Source: Gammaproteobacteria bacterium (GTDB lineage Bacteria > Pseudomonadota > Gammaproteobacteria > Steroidobacterales > Steroidobacteraceae). From it: a DNA stretch of 25,106 nucleotides. Below, piece by piece: positions 8,410 to 14,839 of the stretch. The first letter of the stretch is position 1; the number at the start of each line of letters is the position of its first letter. Under the pieces are notes generated by a model. That model was not told the origin of the DNA and searched no databases. It was given only the letters and a program-made list of their open reading frames with translations. Location: NCBI GenBank assembly GCA_005877965.1, contig VBNP01000079.1, positions 1 through 25,106 of the forward strand, written 5' to 3'. The position numbers were made by a program, and so were the translations under genes.

Positions 8410-9174
8410 ATGAGCGAGGCAACACCTGGAGCGCTCGCACCGCCGGCCGCGGTGGCAGCGCTCATGGCGCGGCGTTTCCGCGGCTACCTGCCGGTCGCCA
8501 TCGACGTGGAAACCGGCGGCTTCCACCCCGCGACCGACGCGCTGCTCGAGATCGCGGCGGTGCTCATCGATATGGACAGCGACGGCACACTGAAACGCGG
8601 CGTCACTCATGACTTCCACGTCCAGCCATTCGAAGGCGGACGGCTGGATCCCACCTCGCTCTCGATCACGGGGATCGACCCCTTTCACCCGCTGCGCCCG
8701 GCGCTGCCGGAACGCGATGCCCTGCAGAGAATCTTCCGCGAGATCCGTCACGCGATGCGTGCCTACGGCTGCCGCCGCGCGATCCTGGTCGGCCACAACG
8801 CCGCGTTCGATCTGAGCTTCCTGAACGCCGCGGTCGCGCGCGCCCAGGTCAAGCGCAATCCGTTTCATCCGTTCTCGTGCTTCGACACCGCAACCCTCGC
8901 CGGCGCGGCGCTCGGACAGACGGTGCTCGCCAAAGCGGTAACCGTAGCGGGGCTCGAGTGGGATCCGGGCAGTGCCCACAACGCCCGCTACGACGCGCAG
9001 CGCAGCGCCGACATCTTCTGCCTGGTGTGCAACCGCCTGCGCGACAGCCACCAGGCCGCCGAGGAGCGGGCGCGCGAGCTGGGCTGGTGGAGCGTCGCGG
9101 CCGGGCCGCCGGAGGAGCCCGGAGCCGACGAGCCGCCGCTGGAGGCGGAGTTTCCGCCGCAGAGAGAGCGCTGA
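8410..9174 (+). CDS. rnt: Ribonuclease T
   Basis: This 3'-5' exoribonuclease of the DEDDh family trims the 3' ends of tRNA and other stable RNAs. The 254-residue product carries all acidic and histidine residues: D32 and E34 in AIDVETGG, D134 in HNAAFDLSF, and H190 and D195 in SAHNARYDAQ. The stretch KRNPFHPFSCFDTATLAG and the motif GQTVLAKA are strongly RNase T-like. The ATG at 8410 leaves an 18-30 residue Ala-rich leader before the domain. The same frame is open further upstream, but that would run through pyrC. A polar, Glu/Pro-rich tail of about 25 residues extends past the usual end at LGWW. It is probably co-transcribed with pyrC and ends 3 bp from the oppositely oriented grxD stop. Confidence 0.95.
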   Translation: MSEATPGALAPPAAVAALMARRFRGYLPVAIDVETGGFHPATDALLEIAAVLIDMDSDGTLKRGVTHDFHVQPFEGGRLDPTSLSITGIDPFHPLRPALPERDALQRIFREIRHAMRAYGCRRAILVGHNAAFDLSFLNAAVARAQVKRNPFHPFSCFDTATLAGAALGQTVLAKAVTVAGLEWDPGSAHNARYDAQRSADIFCLVCNRLRDSHQAAEERARELGWWSVAAGPPEEPGADEPPLEAEFPPQRER

Positions 9175-9177
9175 CGC

Positions 9178-9504
9178 CTAAGGAAGCGCGCCGGCCTCGG
9201 CGAGCAGCTTCTTGAGCTCACCGCTCTTGTACATCTCGAGCGCGATGTCGCAGCCGCCGATCAGCTCTCCCTTGACGTACAGCTGCGGGTAGGTGGGCCA
9301 GTTGGAAAAGCGCTTGAGTGCCTCGCGAATCTCCGGCTCTTCGAAAATATTGACGTGCTTGAACTCGGCGCCCACGGCGCGCAGCGCGGCCACCGTCTGC
9401 GCAGAAAACCCGCATTGCGGAAAGTCCGGCGTACCCTTCATGAACAGCACGACCGGACTCGAGCCGAGCTCAGTCTTGATCCGCTCCACGACATCGACAT
9501 CCAT
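9178..9504 (-). CDS. grxD: Monothiol glutaredoxin, CGFS type (Grx4)
   Basis: Monothiol CGFS glutaredoxins bind a bridging [2Fe-2S] cluster with glutathione and act in iron-sulfur cluster transfer and iron sensing. The 108-residue product has the typical start (VVERIKTELGSSPVVLFMKGTP), the active site QCGFS with C31, the cis-proline segment WPTYPQLY, and the glutathione-binding GGCDI. The ATG at 9504 is chosen over longer in-frame starts because it sits at the family's N-terminus and has an AGAGG ribosome-binding site 10-14 bases upstream. That site lies inside the last codons of the DUF1289 gene, whose stop is 5 bp upstream, so the two are almost certainly translated from one mRNA. Confidence 0.96.
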   Translation of the reverse strand: MDVDVVERIKTELGSSPVVLFMKGTPDFPQCGFSAQTVAALRAVGAEFKHVNIFEEPEIREALKRFSNWPTYPQLYVKGELIGGCDIALEMYKSGELKKLLAEAGALP

Positions 9505-9509
9505 CGCAA

Positions 9510-9704
9510 CTACCTCTTCAGTTTCCGCCGCTCGGCAAGCTCCGCGAGCAGACGCCATTGCTCGGCCGGACTCATGGACGGCCAGCGTCCGATCTCCTCG
9601 CCCGTGCGCAGACAGCCGACGCACCAACCCTGCGCATCAAGGGCGCAGACATTGATGCACGGCGATGGCGGGCGTTCCTCGGGCTCCGCGGGGGTCGGCT
9701 CCAA
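9510..9704 (-). CDS. DUF1289 small cysteine-rich protein
   Basis: This is a 64-residue protein of the DUF1289 family, with the family core PCINVCALD, WCVGCLRTGEEIGRW and a following MSPAEQW helix. Four cysteines (C16, C20, C28, C31) are spaced like a metal or Fe-S site, but the function of the family is not established. The only usable in-frame start is a TTG at 9704: an in-frame TAA lies a few codons upstream and no ATG or GTG lies before the conserved core. The predicted promoter (9713-9741) would put the transcript start 1-3 bases from this TTG, so the message may be nearly leaderless. It is the first gene of a two-gene unit with grxD. Confidence 0.85.
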   Translation of the reverse strand: MEPTPAEPEERPPSPCINVCALDAQGWCVGCLRTGEEIGRWPSMSPAEQWRLLAELAERRKLKR

Positions 9705-9708
9705 TGCG

Positions 9709-9737
9709 TTGAATTATGGGGGTGCCTCGCCTATTCT
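9709..9737 (+). promoter_or_regulatory. Candidate sigma70 promoter for the PuuD-like gene
   Basis: On the plus strand, TTGAAT (9709-9714) and TATTCT (9732-9737) are separated by 17 bp, each matching consensus at 4/6. The transcript would start near 9744 and have a leader of about 50 bases. The -35 overlaps the -10 of the minus-strand promoter and vice versa, so the two could not be occupied together. Confidence 0.45.
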
Positions 9738-9741
9738 TCAA
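9713..9741 (-). promoter_or_regulatory. Candidate sigma70 promoter for DUF1289-grxD
   Basis: On the minus strand, TTGAAG (9741-9736) and CATAAT (9718-9713) are separated by 17 bp, matching sigma70 at 4/6 and 5/6. The expected transcript start, near 9706, is within a few bases of the TTG start at 9704. The site overlaps a promoter on the opposite strand (9709-9737). Confidence 0.55.
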
Positions 9742-9794
9742 ACGCCCCAGGATTCCTCGGTCCAAGCATAAACAATAACTTGGAGATTTAAGCC

Positions 9795-10400
9795 ATGAAT
9801 CCCCTGAATAACCACCGCCAGTCGCTGGTTCTCGGCATCGTCCTCGCGCTGCTGCTGACGCTGCTGATCGGCGGCTTTCACTTCAATCCGCTCGGGTTGG
9901 CGCGCTGGTTTCACATTGTCGCGGGCGTGTTCTGGATCGGGCTGCTGTACTACTTCAACGTGGCCCAGACCCCGGCGCTCGCGGATGCCGCCGCCGACAA
10001 GGGTGGCCCGGGCGGCGCCGGGATCTCCAAGTACGTGGCACCCCGGGCGTTGTTCTGGTTCCGCTGGGGTGCGGTCGCGACCTGGCTCGGGGGCGCCTGG
10101 CTCCTGGGTCGGGGGAAGTTCATCGGCGCCTTTACGCTCGGCGCGGGCCTGGACGATCCGGCGCACTACTTTCTGATCATCGGCATCGGCGCCTGGCTCG
10201 GCACCATCATGCTGTTCAACGTCTGGGTGCTGATCTGGCCGAACCAGAAGAAGATCCTCGGCATCGTCGCCGCCACCGACGAGCAGAAGGCGCGCGCGCG
10301 CAAGGTGGCCGGCATGGCCTCGCGCGTGAACTTCGTGCTCTCGATCCCCATGCTCCTGTGCATGGCCTCGGCGAGCCACGGCCTGCCCTTCGTGCCTTAG
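9795..10400 (+). CDS. PuuD-like (urate oxidase N-terminal family) integral membrane protein
   Basis: This is a 201-residue hydrophobic protein with about five predicted membrane segments (roughly residues 10-28, 36-55, 85-105, 122-150 and 176-195). The motifs ARWFHIVAGVFWIGLLYYFN, FWFRWGAVATWLGG and NVWVLIWPNQKKILG resemble the membrane domain of urate hydroxylase PuuD. Full-length PuuD proteins carry a C-terminal cytochrome c; here no CxxCH is present, so this is the membrane domain alone and urate activity should not be assumed. Conserved histidines and the WPNQK segment suggest a redox or heme-linked role. The ATG at 9795 has a GGAG site 9 bases upstream. The stop TAG shares one base with the nadC GTG, which implies coupling. 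The family call rests on recalled motifs, so confidence is moderate. Confidence 0.7.
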   Translation: MNPLNNHRQSLVLGIVLALLLTLLIGGFHFNPLGLARWFHIVAGVFWIGLLYYFNVAQTPALADAAADKGGPGGAGISKYVAPRALFWFRWGAVATWLGGAWLLGRGKFIGAFTLGAGLDDPAHYFLIIGIGAWLGTIMLFNVWVLIWPNQKKILGIVAATDEQKARARKVAGMASRVNFVLSIPMLLCMASASHGLPFVP

Positions 10401-11251
10401 TGCCTGAGCTGCCCGCCGATCTCGGTGCCCAGGTCGACGCGGCGCTGCGCGAGGACATCGGCAGCGGCGACGTGACCGCAGCGCTGGTGCCCGCGGGCCA
10501 GAGCGTGCGCGGCAGCGTCGTCACGCGCGAGGCGGCGGTCCTGTGCGGGCGCGCATGGGCGCAGGAAACCTTCCGGCGCCTCGACCCGCAGGTGCGACTC
10601 AGCTGGCAGGCCGCCGACGGCGAGCGCCTCGCGGCCAACCAGGTGATCTTCGAGATCGCCGGTCCGGCGCGCGCGGTGCTCACCGGCGAGCGCACCGCGC
10701 TCAACTTCCTGCAGCTGCTGTCGGGGACCGCGACCGCCGCGCGCCACTTCGCGGACGCGGTCGCCGGCACGCCCTGCCGGATCCTCGACACCCGCAAGAC
10801 CCTTCCGGGACTGCGCACGGCTCAGAAGTACGCCGTGCGCTGCGGCGGTGGCAACAATCACCGCATGGGGCTGTACGACCGGGTGCTCATCAAGGAAAAC
10901 CACATCGCGGCGGCCGGCTCGCTCACCGGCGCGATCGAGGCCGCGCGACGCAGCGCTCCGGAACTCACCGTGGAAGTCGAAGTCGAATCCCCGGCTGAGC
11001 TCGAGGAGGCGCTCAACGCGAAGCCTGACATCATCATGCTGGATGACTTCAGCCTGGCCAATTTGCAGGCCGCGGTGAAGCTCAACCAGGCGCTCGGCCG
11101 GCCGGTGCAACTCGAGGCCTCGGGCAGCGTGTCGCTGGAGACGGTGGGCGCGATCGCCGCGACCGGGGTGGACTACGTCTCGGTGGGCGCACTCACCAAG
11201 GACGTGCGGGCGGTGGACCTGTCGATGCGCCTGGAGTTCACCGGAGGCTGA
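10400..11251 (+). CDS. nadC: Nicotinate-nucleotide pyrophosphorylase (quinolinate phosphoribosyltransferase)
   Basis: This enzyme converts quinolinate and PRPP to nicotinate mononucleotide in de novo NAD synthesis. The product is 283 residues from the GTG at 10400, near the 297 of E. coli NadC. Visible family motifs: ALREDIGSGDVT at the N-terminus, LDTRKTLPGLR with the phosphate-binding Arg/Lys, KYAVRCGGGNNHRMGLYD, the catalytic-face segment LIKENHI, VEVEV, IMLDDF, LEASGSVS and the closing GVDYVSVGALTKDV. An in-frame ATG at 10358 would overlap the upstream membrane gene by 43 bases. The GTG overlapping the upstream TAG by one base is preferred, though no clear ribosome-binding site is seen for either. 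Confidence 0.96.
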   Translation: MPELPADLGAQVDAALREDIGSGDVTAALVPAGQSVRGSVVTREAAVLCGRAWAQETFRRLDPQVRLSWQAADGERLAANQVIFEIAGPARAVLTGERTALNFLQLLSGTATAARHFADAVAGTPCRILDTRKTLPGLRTAQKYAVRCGGGNNHRMGLYDRVLIKENHIAAAGSLTGAIEAARRSAPELTVEVEVESPAELEEALNAKPDIIMLDDFSLANLQAAVKLNQALGRPVQLEASGSVSLETVGAIAATGVDYVSVGALTKDVRAVDLSMRLEFTGG

Positions 11252-11270
11252 ACCGAATGAGGATCTATCC

Positions 11271-11834
11271 TTGATCAGGCGACTGTTTACGACGCGAGTG
11301 GCGCCCGTGGCGACCCTGCTGGGAATTGCCGCCTTGGCATACGCCGAGGTGCCGGCACGTCCCGAGGTTCCCGAGGCGATCACGGCTCCGGCCGGCGAGC
11401 AAGTCATGTTCCGGGCGCGCGCGTCGGGGGCGCAGATCTACGTCTGCGGGCGGGGCGCCGATGGCAAATCGCAGTGGACCCTCAAGGCCCCCGAGGCCGA
11501 GCTGCGCGATGACCAGGGAGCGCTGATCGGCCATCACGCAGGCGGACCGTCGTGGCGACACCAAGACGGGAGCGAAGTCAGCGGCAAAGCGGTAGCGCGA
11601 GTCGAATCACCCGACGCGGACTCGATTCCCTGGCTCTTGGTCACGGCCGTCAGCCATGAGGGCAACGGCGCGTTCACCCGTGTAACGAGCATCCAGCGAA
11701 TCAATACCCTGGGTGGACAGCCGCCGCCCGCCGCGACCTGCGACCCCCTGAAGCACAAGGGCAAGGAGGCCAGAGTCCCTTACCGCGCGGACTATTATTT
11801 CTATGCTCCCGCCGGTAATACGCCCCGCAACTAA
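11271..11834 (+). CDS. Secreted DUF3455 family protein
   Basis: The 187-residue product has an N-terminal signal peptide: a basic start (MIRRLFTTR), a hydrophobic stretch to about residue 23, and a likely cleavage after ALAYA (residue 25). The mature part resembles DUF3455: an N-terminal strand set (GEQVMFRARASGAQIYVC), QWTLKAPEAEL, HHAGGPSWRHQDGS, IPWLLV, TRVTSIQRINTLGG and a C-terminal PYRADYYFY. Two cysteines (in IYVC and AATCDP) could form a disulfide in the periplasm. No function is established for the family. The TTG start at 11271 has a GAGGAT site 6 bases upstream. A nearby ATG at 11257 runs into a stop after five codons. The gene lies 19 bp after nadC and is probably the last of that unit. 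Confidence 0.82.
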   Translation: MIRRLFTTRVAPVATLLGIAALAYAEVPARPEVPEAITAPAGEQVMFRARASGAQIYVCGRGADGKSQWTLKAPEAELRDDQGALIGHHAGGPSWRHQDGSEVSGKAVARVESPDADSIPWLLVTAVSHEGNGAFTRVTSIQRINTLGGQPPPAATCDPLKHKGKEARVPYRADYYFYAPAGNTPRN

Positions 11835-11855
11835 CATGGCAGCGAAGGGCCGGGT

Positions 11856-11878
11856 GGCGGGCGCTTGCCGCGCCCGCC
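11856..11878. terminator. GC-rich hairpin between convergent genes, candidate bidirectional terminator
   Basis: A perfect 9-bp stem, GGCGGGCGC and GCGCCCGCC, encloses a 5-base loop (TTGCC). It lies in the 109-bp gap between the stops of the DUF3455 gene and the oppositely oriented cupin gene. There is no T-run on either side, so it is not a canonical intrinsic terminator, but position and symmetry fit termination from both directions. Confidence 0.5.
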
Positions 11879-11943
11879 CTCCGACGGGACCGGCGCGGCA
11901 CACCGACGCGTGCCCACCGGGGATTGCGGCAGATTGCGAGCCG

Positions 11944-12516
11944 CTAGAGCACCGGGCAAGCGATCGGCTGCACAGCATCAATGCGCCGGTTGGCGCCAGC
12001 GGGAATGATCTGGAACGCGTACGTCTCCAGCGTCGTCGTGCCGCCGTTCGCCACCAGGTGCACGTGCCCGCCGCCTGCGTCAATGAAACCGGTGCCTGCC
12101 GGGTAGGTGTGGACTGGACAGCTGGTGCCGTCGCTGTCATAGACGGTGGCGGTTCCGGTCTTGATTACCACCACGCTCGGACCCGGGTGGGTATGCCAGC
12201 CGCTGTTGCCCCCGGGCGCGACCGTGTTGTGGGCCACGTACACGTTGGTCGGCTCGGTGGCGGTGATCCGGACCTTCGGATCCTCACCCCCCTCATCGGT
12301 CAGGGCGCGAACGTGGATCGCTTCGAAGAACGCCGCCGGCACGGGCATCTCCGTCACAAACCCGGTCGCCGGCGTGGCGAATGCGGCGCGCGGCCAGTTC
12401 AGTAACGCCGCGCCGCCACACAGCAGCAGCGCCGCGGCGGCAAACAGCCAGTTGCGTGCCGGGTCCGACTTGGCGGTCGGCGGGCGGATCCTCGCCAGTA
12501 AGGTCTTGATCGTCAT
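11944..12516 (-). CDS. Exported or membrane-anchored cupin-domain protein
   Basis: The 190-residue product has a basic N-terminus, one hydrophobic segment (about residues 22-41, WLFAAAALLLCGGAALL) and then AFATPA, which may be a signal cleavage region or the end of an anchor. The rest is a single cupin barrel. Metal-ligand candidates are H108 and H110 in GWHTHPGPS and H151/H153 in GGGHVHLV; the first cupin motif has no obvious acidic ligand. The ATG at 12516 has a strong GAGGAG ribosome-binding site 8 bases upstream, so longer in-frame starts are rejected. A metal-binding cupin outside the cytoplasm could be an oxygenase, an isomerase or a small-molecule binder; the substrate is unknown. It is divergent from the HTH-propeller gene, which is a plausible regulator. 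Confidence 0.85.
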   Translation of the reverse strand: MTIKTLLARIRPPTAKSDPARNWLFAAAALLLCGGAALLNWPRAAFATPATGFVTEMPVPAAFFEAIHVRALTDEGGEDPKVRITATEPTNVYVAHNTVAPGGNSGWHTHPGPSVVVIKTGTATVYDSDGTSCPVHTYPAGTGFIDAGGGHVHLVANGGTTTLETYAFQIIPAGANRRIDAVQPIACPVL

Positions 12517-12652
12517 GGGTATGCTCCTCGAGTGTCTGGATGTGTCGTTTCGGTGTTGAGTTCGCTGTGCCTGCGCATCAGCACACCCACGGTCGGACGA
12601 ACGCCGCACCCGGGCAAGCGGCAATGCGCGGCATCGGGCGCGCTCGCACGCC
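12517..12652. promoter_or_regulatory. Intergenic region between divergent cupin and HTH-propeller genes
   Basis: This 136-bp gap must hold the cupin promoter and probably that of the HTH-propeller gene. A short direct repeat, GTGTC, occurs twice (12532-12536 and 12542-12546) just upstream of the cupin ribosome-binding site and could be an operator half-site. No convincing -35/-10 pair was found on either strand. Confidence 0.3.
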
Positions 12653-14776
12653 ATGCCGCTCAATGCTGTTGTTTGCCGCTCCCGGGGCCGCGTGCAAGAA
12701 TCCGTCGCACCGCCGGCCGCACGGCTGGAGCCCACTTTGGACGATCTTCGAACCGGCAACGCTGGTCTCACGCGCGGTCCCGAGGACCGCCTGGACTCCT
12801 GGAAGAAGATCGCCACCTACCTGAAGCGCGAAGTAAGTACCGTGCAGCGCTGGGAGCGGCGCGAGGGGATGCCGGTCCACCGCCACGTGCACGACAAGCT
12901 GGGCTCGGTTTTCGCCTATCGCGCGGAACTGGACGCCTGGTGGGAGAGTCGGCGCGTGCGCCTCGAGCCGGCCGCCGCCGCTGAACCCGAGCCCCTGGCG
13001 CAGCCGCCGGATGCGGCACGGACCGGCACGCCCGCGTGGCGGACCAGGAAAATCGCGGTGTGGGCTGTGGCGGCCGTGTGCGCGGGCGGTGTAGCGGCGG
13101 TGCTGTGGTTCGCGGCGGCACCCGGCGACTACTGGCGCGACCCACTGGCCAATGCCGCATTTGCGCGCCTGCCGGAATTCGCCGGTACCCAGCAGGCGGC
13201 GGCGATCTCGCGCGACGGCAAGTCGGTGGCGTTTTTCGCAGCGCGCGACGGACGCATCGACGTCTGGGCCGGCGAGATCGGCAGCGGCACCTACCGCAAT
13301 CTGACCCAAGGCGTGCTGCGCGAACTGACCGACAATCCGTCGGTCCGCACGCTCGACTTCTCCGCCGACTCCTCGTTCGTCTCGATCTGGGTTCGGCGGG
13401 CGGATGGCTCGCAGCCCGGCGACGTGAACATCCTCGCCGTGCCCACCGCCGGCGGCACCCCGCGCATGTACCTGCGCGAGACCGCCGAGTTCGACTGGTC
13501 GCGGGACGGTAAGCGGCTGGTGTACCACACGACCGCGCCGGGCGATCCGTTGTTCGTGCGCGAACCGGGAGCAGCCGCGGACCAGCGAATCTACGTCGCG
13601 CCGGCGGGCGTGCATTGCCACTTCCCGCTGTGGTCTCCCGATGAGGCCTTCGTCTATTTCGTGCGCGGTGTGCCCGCGGGTGACTGGGACATCTGGCGCA
13701 TTCGGCCCTCGGGCGCCGGGCTCGAGCGGATCACGAACCACAACGCGCGCGTCTCCTATCCGGTGCTGCTCGATGGCCGCACGCTGTTGTATCTGGCGAC
13801 CGATGCCGACGGGTCGGGCCCGTGGCTGTACGGCGTCGACGTCGAACGGCGCACGCCGCACCGCATCCGCGCCGCCGTCGAGAGCTACACTTCGCTCGAC
13901 GCCAGCGCCGACGGCAGACGTCTGATCGCGACCGTCGCCAATCCGCACACCAGTCTGTGGCGGGTATCGCCCAGCGCCACTGACGCGGGCGCGAGTCGCC
14001 CGGTAGCGGTAGCCGCGGATGGGGCCGCACCCAGACTGGGAGCGGACTTTCTGCTGTACGTGTCCTCGCGCGGCGCCGAGCCCGGCGTGTGGACACTGAC
14101 CCACGGAACCGCCCGCGAGATCTGGAGCGGTGCGCCCGGCAGCGTCGTTGGCGCACCCGCCCTCTCCCCGGACGCACGCCGCATCGTCTTCAGCGTCCGC
14201 GGCGCTGACAAGAGCCGGCTGTACCTGATGAACCGCGACGGCTCGCAGGCGCGGGTGCTGGCCGAGGGCCTCACGTTGCGCGGCAGCCCGGCCTGGGCGC
14301 CCGATGGCAGATCCGTGACTGCCGCGGTAGTGCGCGACGGCGAGCCGCGCGTGACACGCATTCTTCTCAGTGACGATGCGCCGCAGCCGCTGCTGTCGGA
14401 ATATTCCCTCGACCCGGTGTGGTCGCCCGACGGTCGCTTTCTGATCTACACCGGGGCTGACGTGGGGACGACTTTCCCGGTGCGCGCCGCCGCTGCCGAC
14501 GGCCGGCCCTATCCGCTGCCGGGCCTGATGCTGACGCGGGGTGCGCGGCGCGTGGCATTCCTGGGCGGCGCGCACTCGCTGGTGGTGCTCGGTGGCGGGG
14601 TCGGCCACAAGGATTTCAGGCTGTTCGACCTCAACAGCGGCAACGAGCGCTTGTTCGTCGAGCTACCGGCGGAATTCATCGTCCGCGACTTCGACGTCGC
14701 CCCGGACGGCTCCGAGATCGTGTTCGAGCGCGTGCAGGAAAACTCGGATCTGGCGCTGATCGAGCGCAAGCTGTAA
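12653..14776 (+). CDS. Membrane-anchored HTH regulator with C-terminal TolB-like (PD40) beta-propeller
   Basis: The 707-residue protein has three parts. Residues 47-100 (DSWKKIATYLKREVSTVQRW through FAYRAELDAWW) form an excisionase/MerR-like helix-turn-helix of the kind fused to propellers in Acidobacteria and some proteobacteria. Residues 134-155 are a single hydrophobic segment. Residues 160-707 are a beta-propeller of repeated WSPDG-type blades (for example ISRDGKSVAF, WSRDGKRLVY, LWSPDEAFVYF, LSPDARRIVF, WSPDGRFLIY). With positive charges (WRTRK) before the membrane segment, the HTH should be cytoplasmic and the propeller periplasmic, a CadC-like one-component layout. The start is uncertain: ATG 12653 and an in-frame GTG at 12692 both precede the HTH and neither has a clear ribosome-binding site. 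It is divergent from the exported cupin gene. Confidence 0.82.
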   Translation: MPLNAVVCRSRGRVQESVAPPAARLEPTLDDLRTGNAGLTRGPEDRLDSWKKIATYLKREVSTVQRWERREGMPVHRHVHDKLGSVFAYRAELDAWWESRRVRLEPAAAAEPEPLAQPPDAARTGTPAWRTRKIAVWAVAAVCAGGVAAVLWFAAAPGDYWRDPLANAAFARLPEFAGTQQAAAISRDGKSVAFFAARDGRIDVWAGEIGSGTYRNLTQGVLRELTDNPSVRTLDFSADSSFVSIWVRRADGSQPGDVNILAVPTAGGTPRMYLRETAEFDWSRDGKRLVYHTTAPGDPLFVREPGAAADQRIYVAPAGVHCHFPLWSPDEAFVYFVRGVPAGDWDIWRIRPSGAGLERITNHNARVSYPVLLDGRTLLYLATDADGSGPWLYGVDVERRTPHRIRAAVESYTSLDASADGRRLIATVANPHTSLWRVSPSATDAGASRPVAVAADGAAPRLGADFLLYVSSRGAEPGVWTLTHGTAREIWSGAPGSVVGAPALSPDARRIVFSVRGADKSRLYLMNRDGSQARVLAEGLTLRGSPAWAPDGRSVTAAVVRDGEPRVTRILLSDDAPQPLLSEYSLDPVWSPDGRFLIYTGADVGTTFPVRAAAADGRPYPLPGLMLTRGARRVAFLGGAHSLVVLGGGVGHKDFRLFDLNSGNERLFVELPAEFIVRDFDVAPDGSEIVFERVQENSDLALIERKL

Positions 14777-14817
14777 GAACGGGTCAGGCGTAGCCGCCAT
14801 CCCGGGTAGCGCGCGTC

Positions 14818-14839
14818 GCGGATACGGTACCCGCGGCGC
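14818..14839. terminator. Weak hairpin between convergent genes
   Basis: In the 63-bp gap between the propeller gene and the oppositely oriented GGDEF-EAL frame, CGCGG and CCGCG flank a 9-base loop (ATACGGTAC). The stem is only 5 bp and has no T-run. It is the only candidate terminator visible here. Confidence 0.25.

Noticed and set aside
10397..11407. Minus-strand open frame of about 336 codons
   Set aside because: Antisense to nadC, which is unambiguous; no recognisable motif.
12578..14608. Long open frame of about 676 codons on the minus strand
   Set aside because: It lies antisense to the propeller gene, has His/Arg/Gly-rich composition typical of the shadow of a GC-rich gene, and shows no domain.
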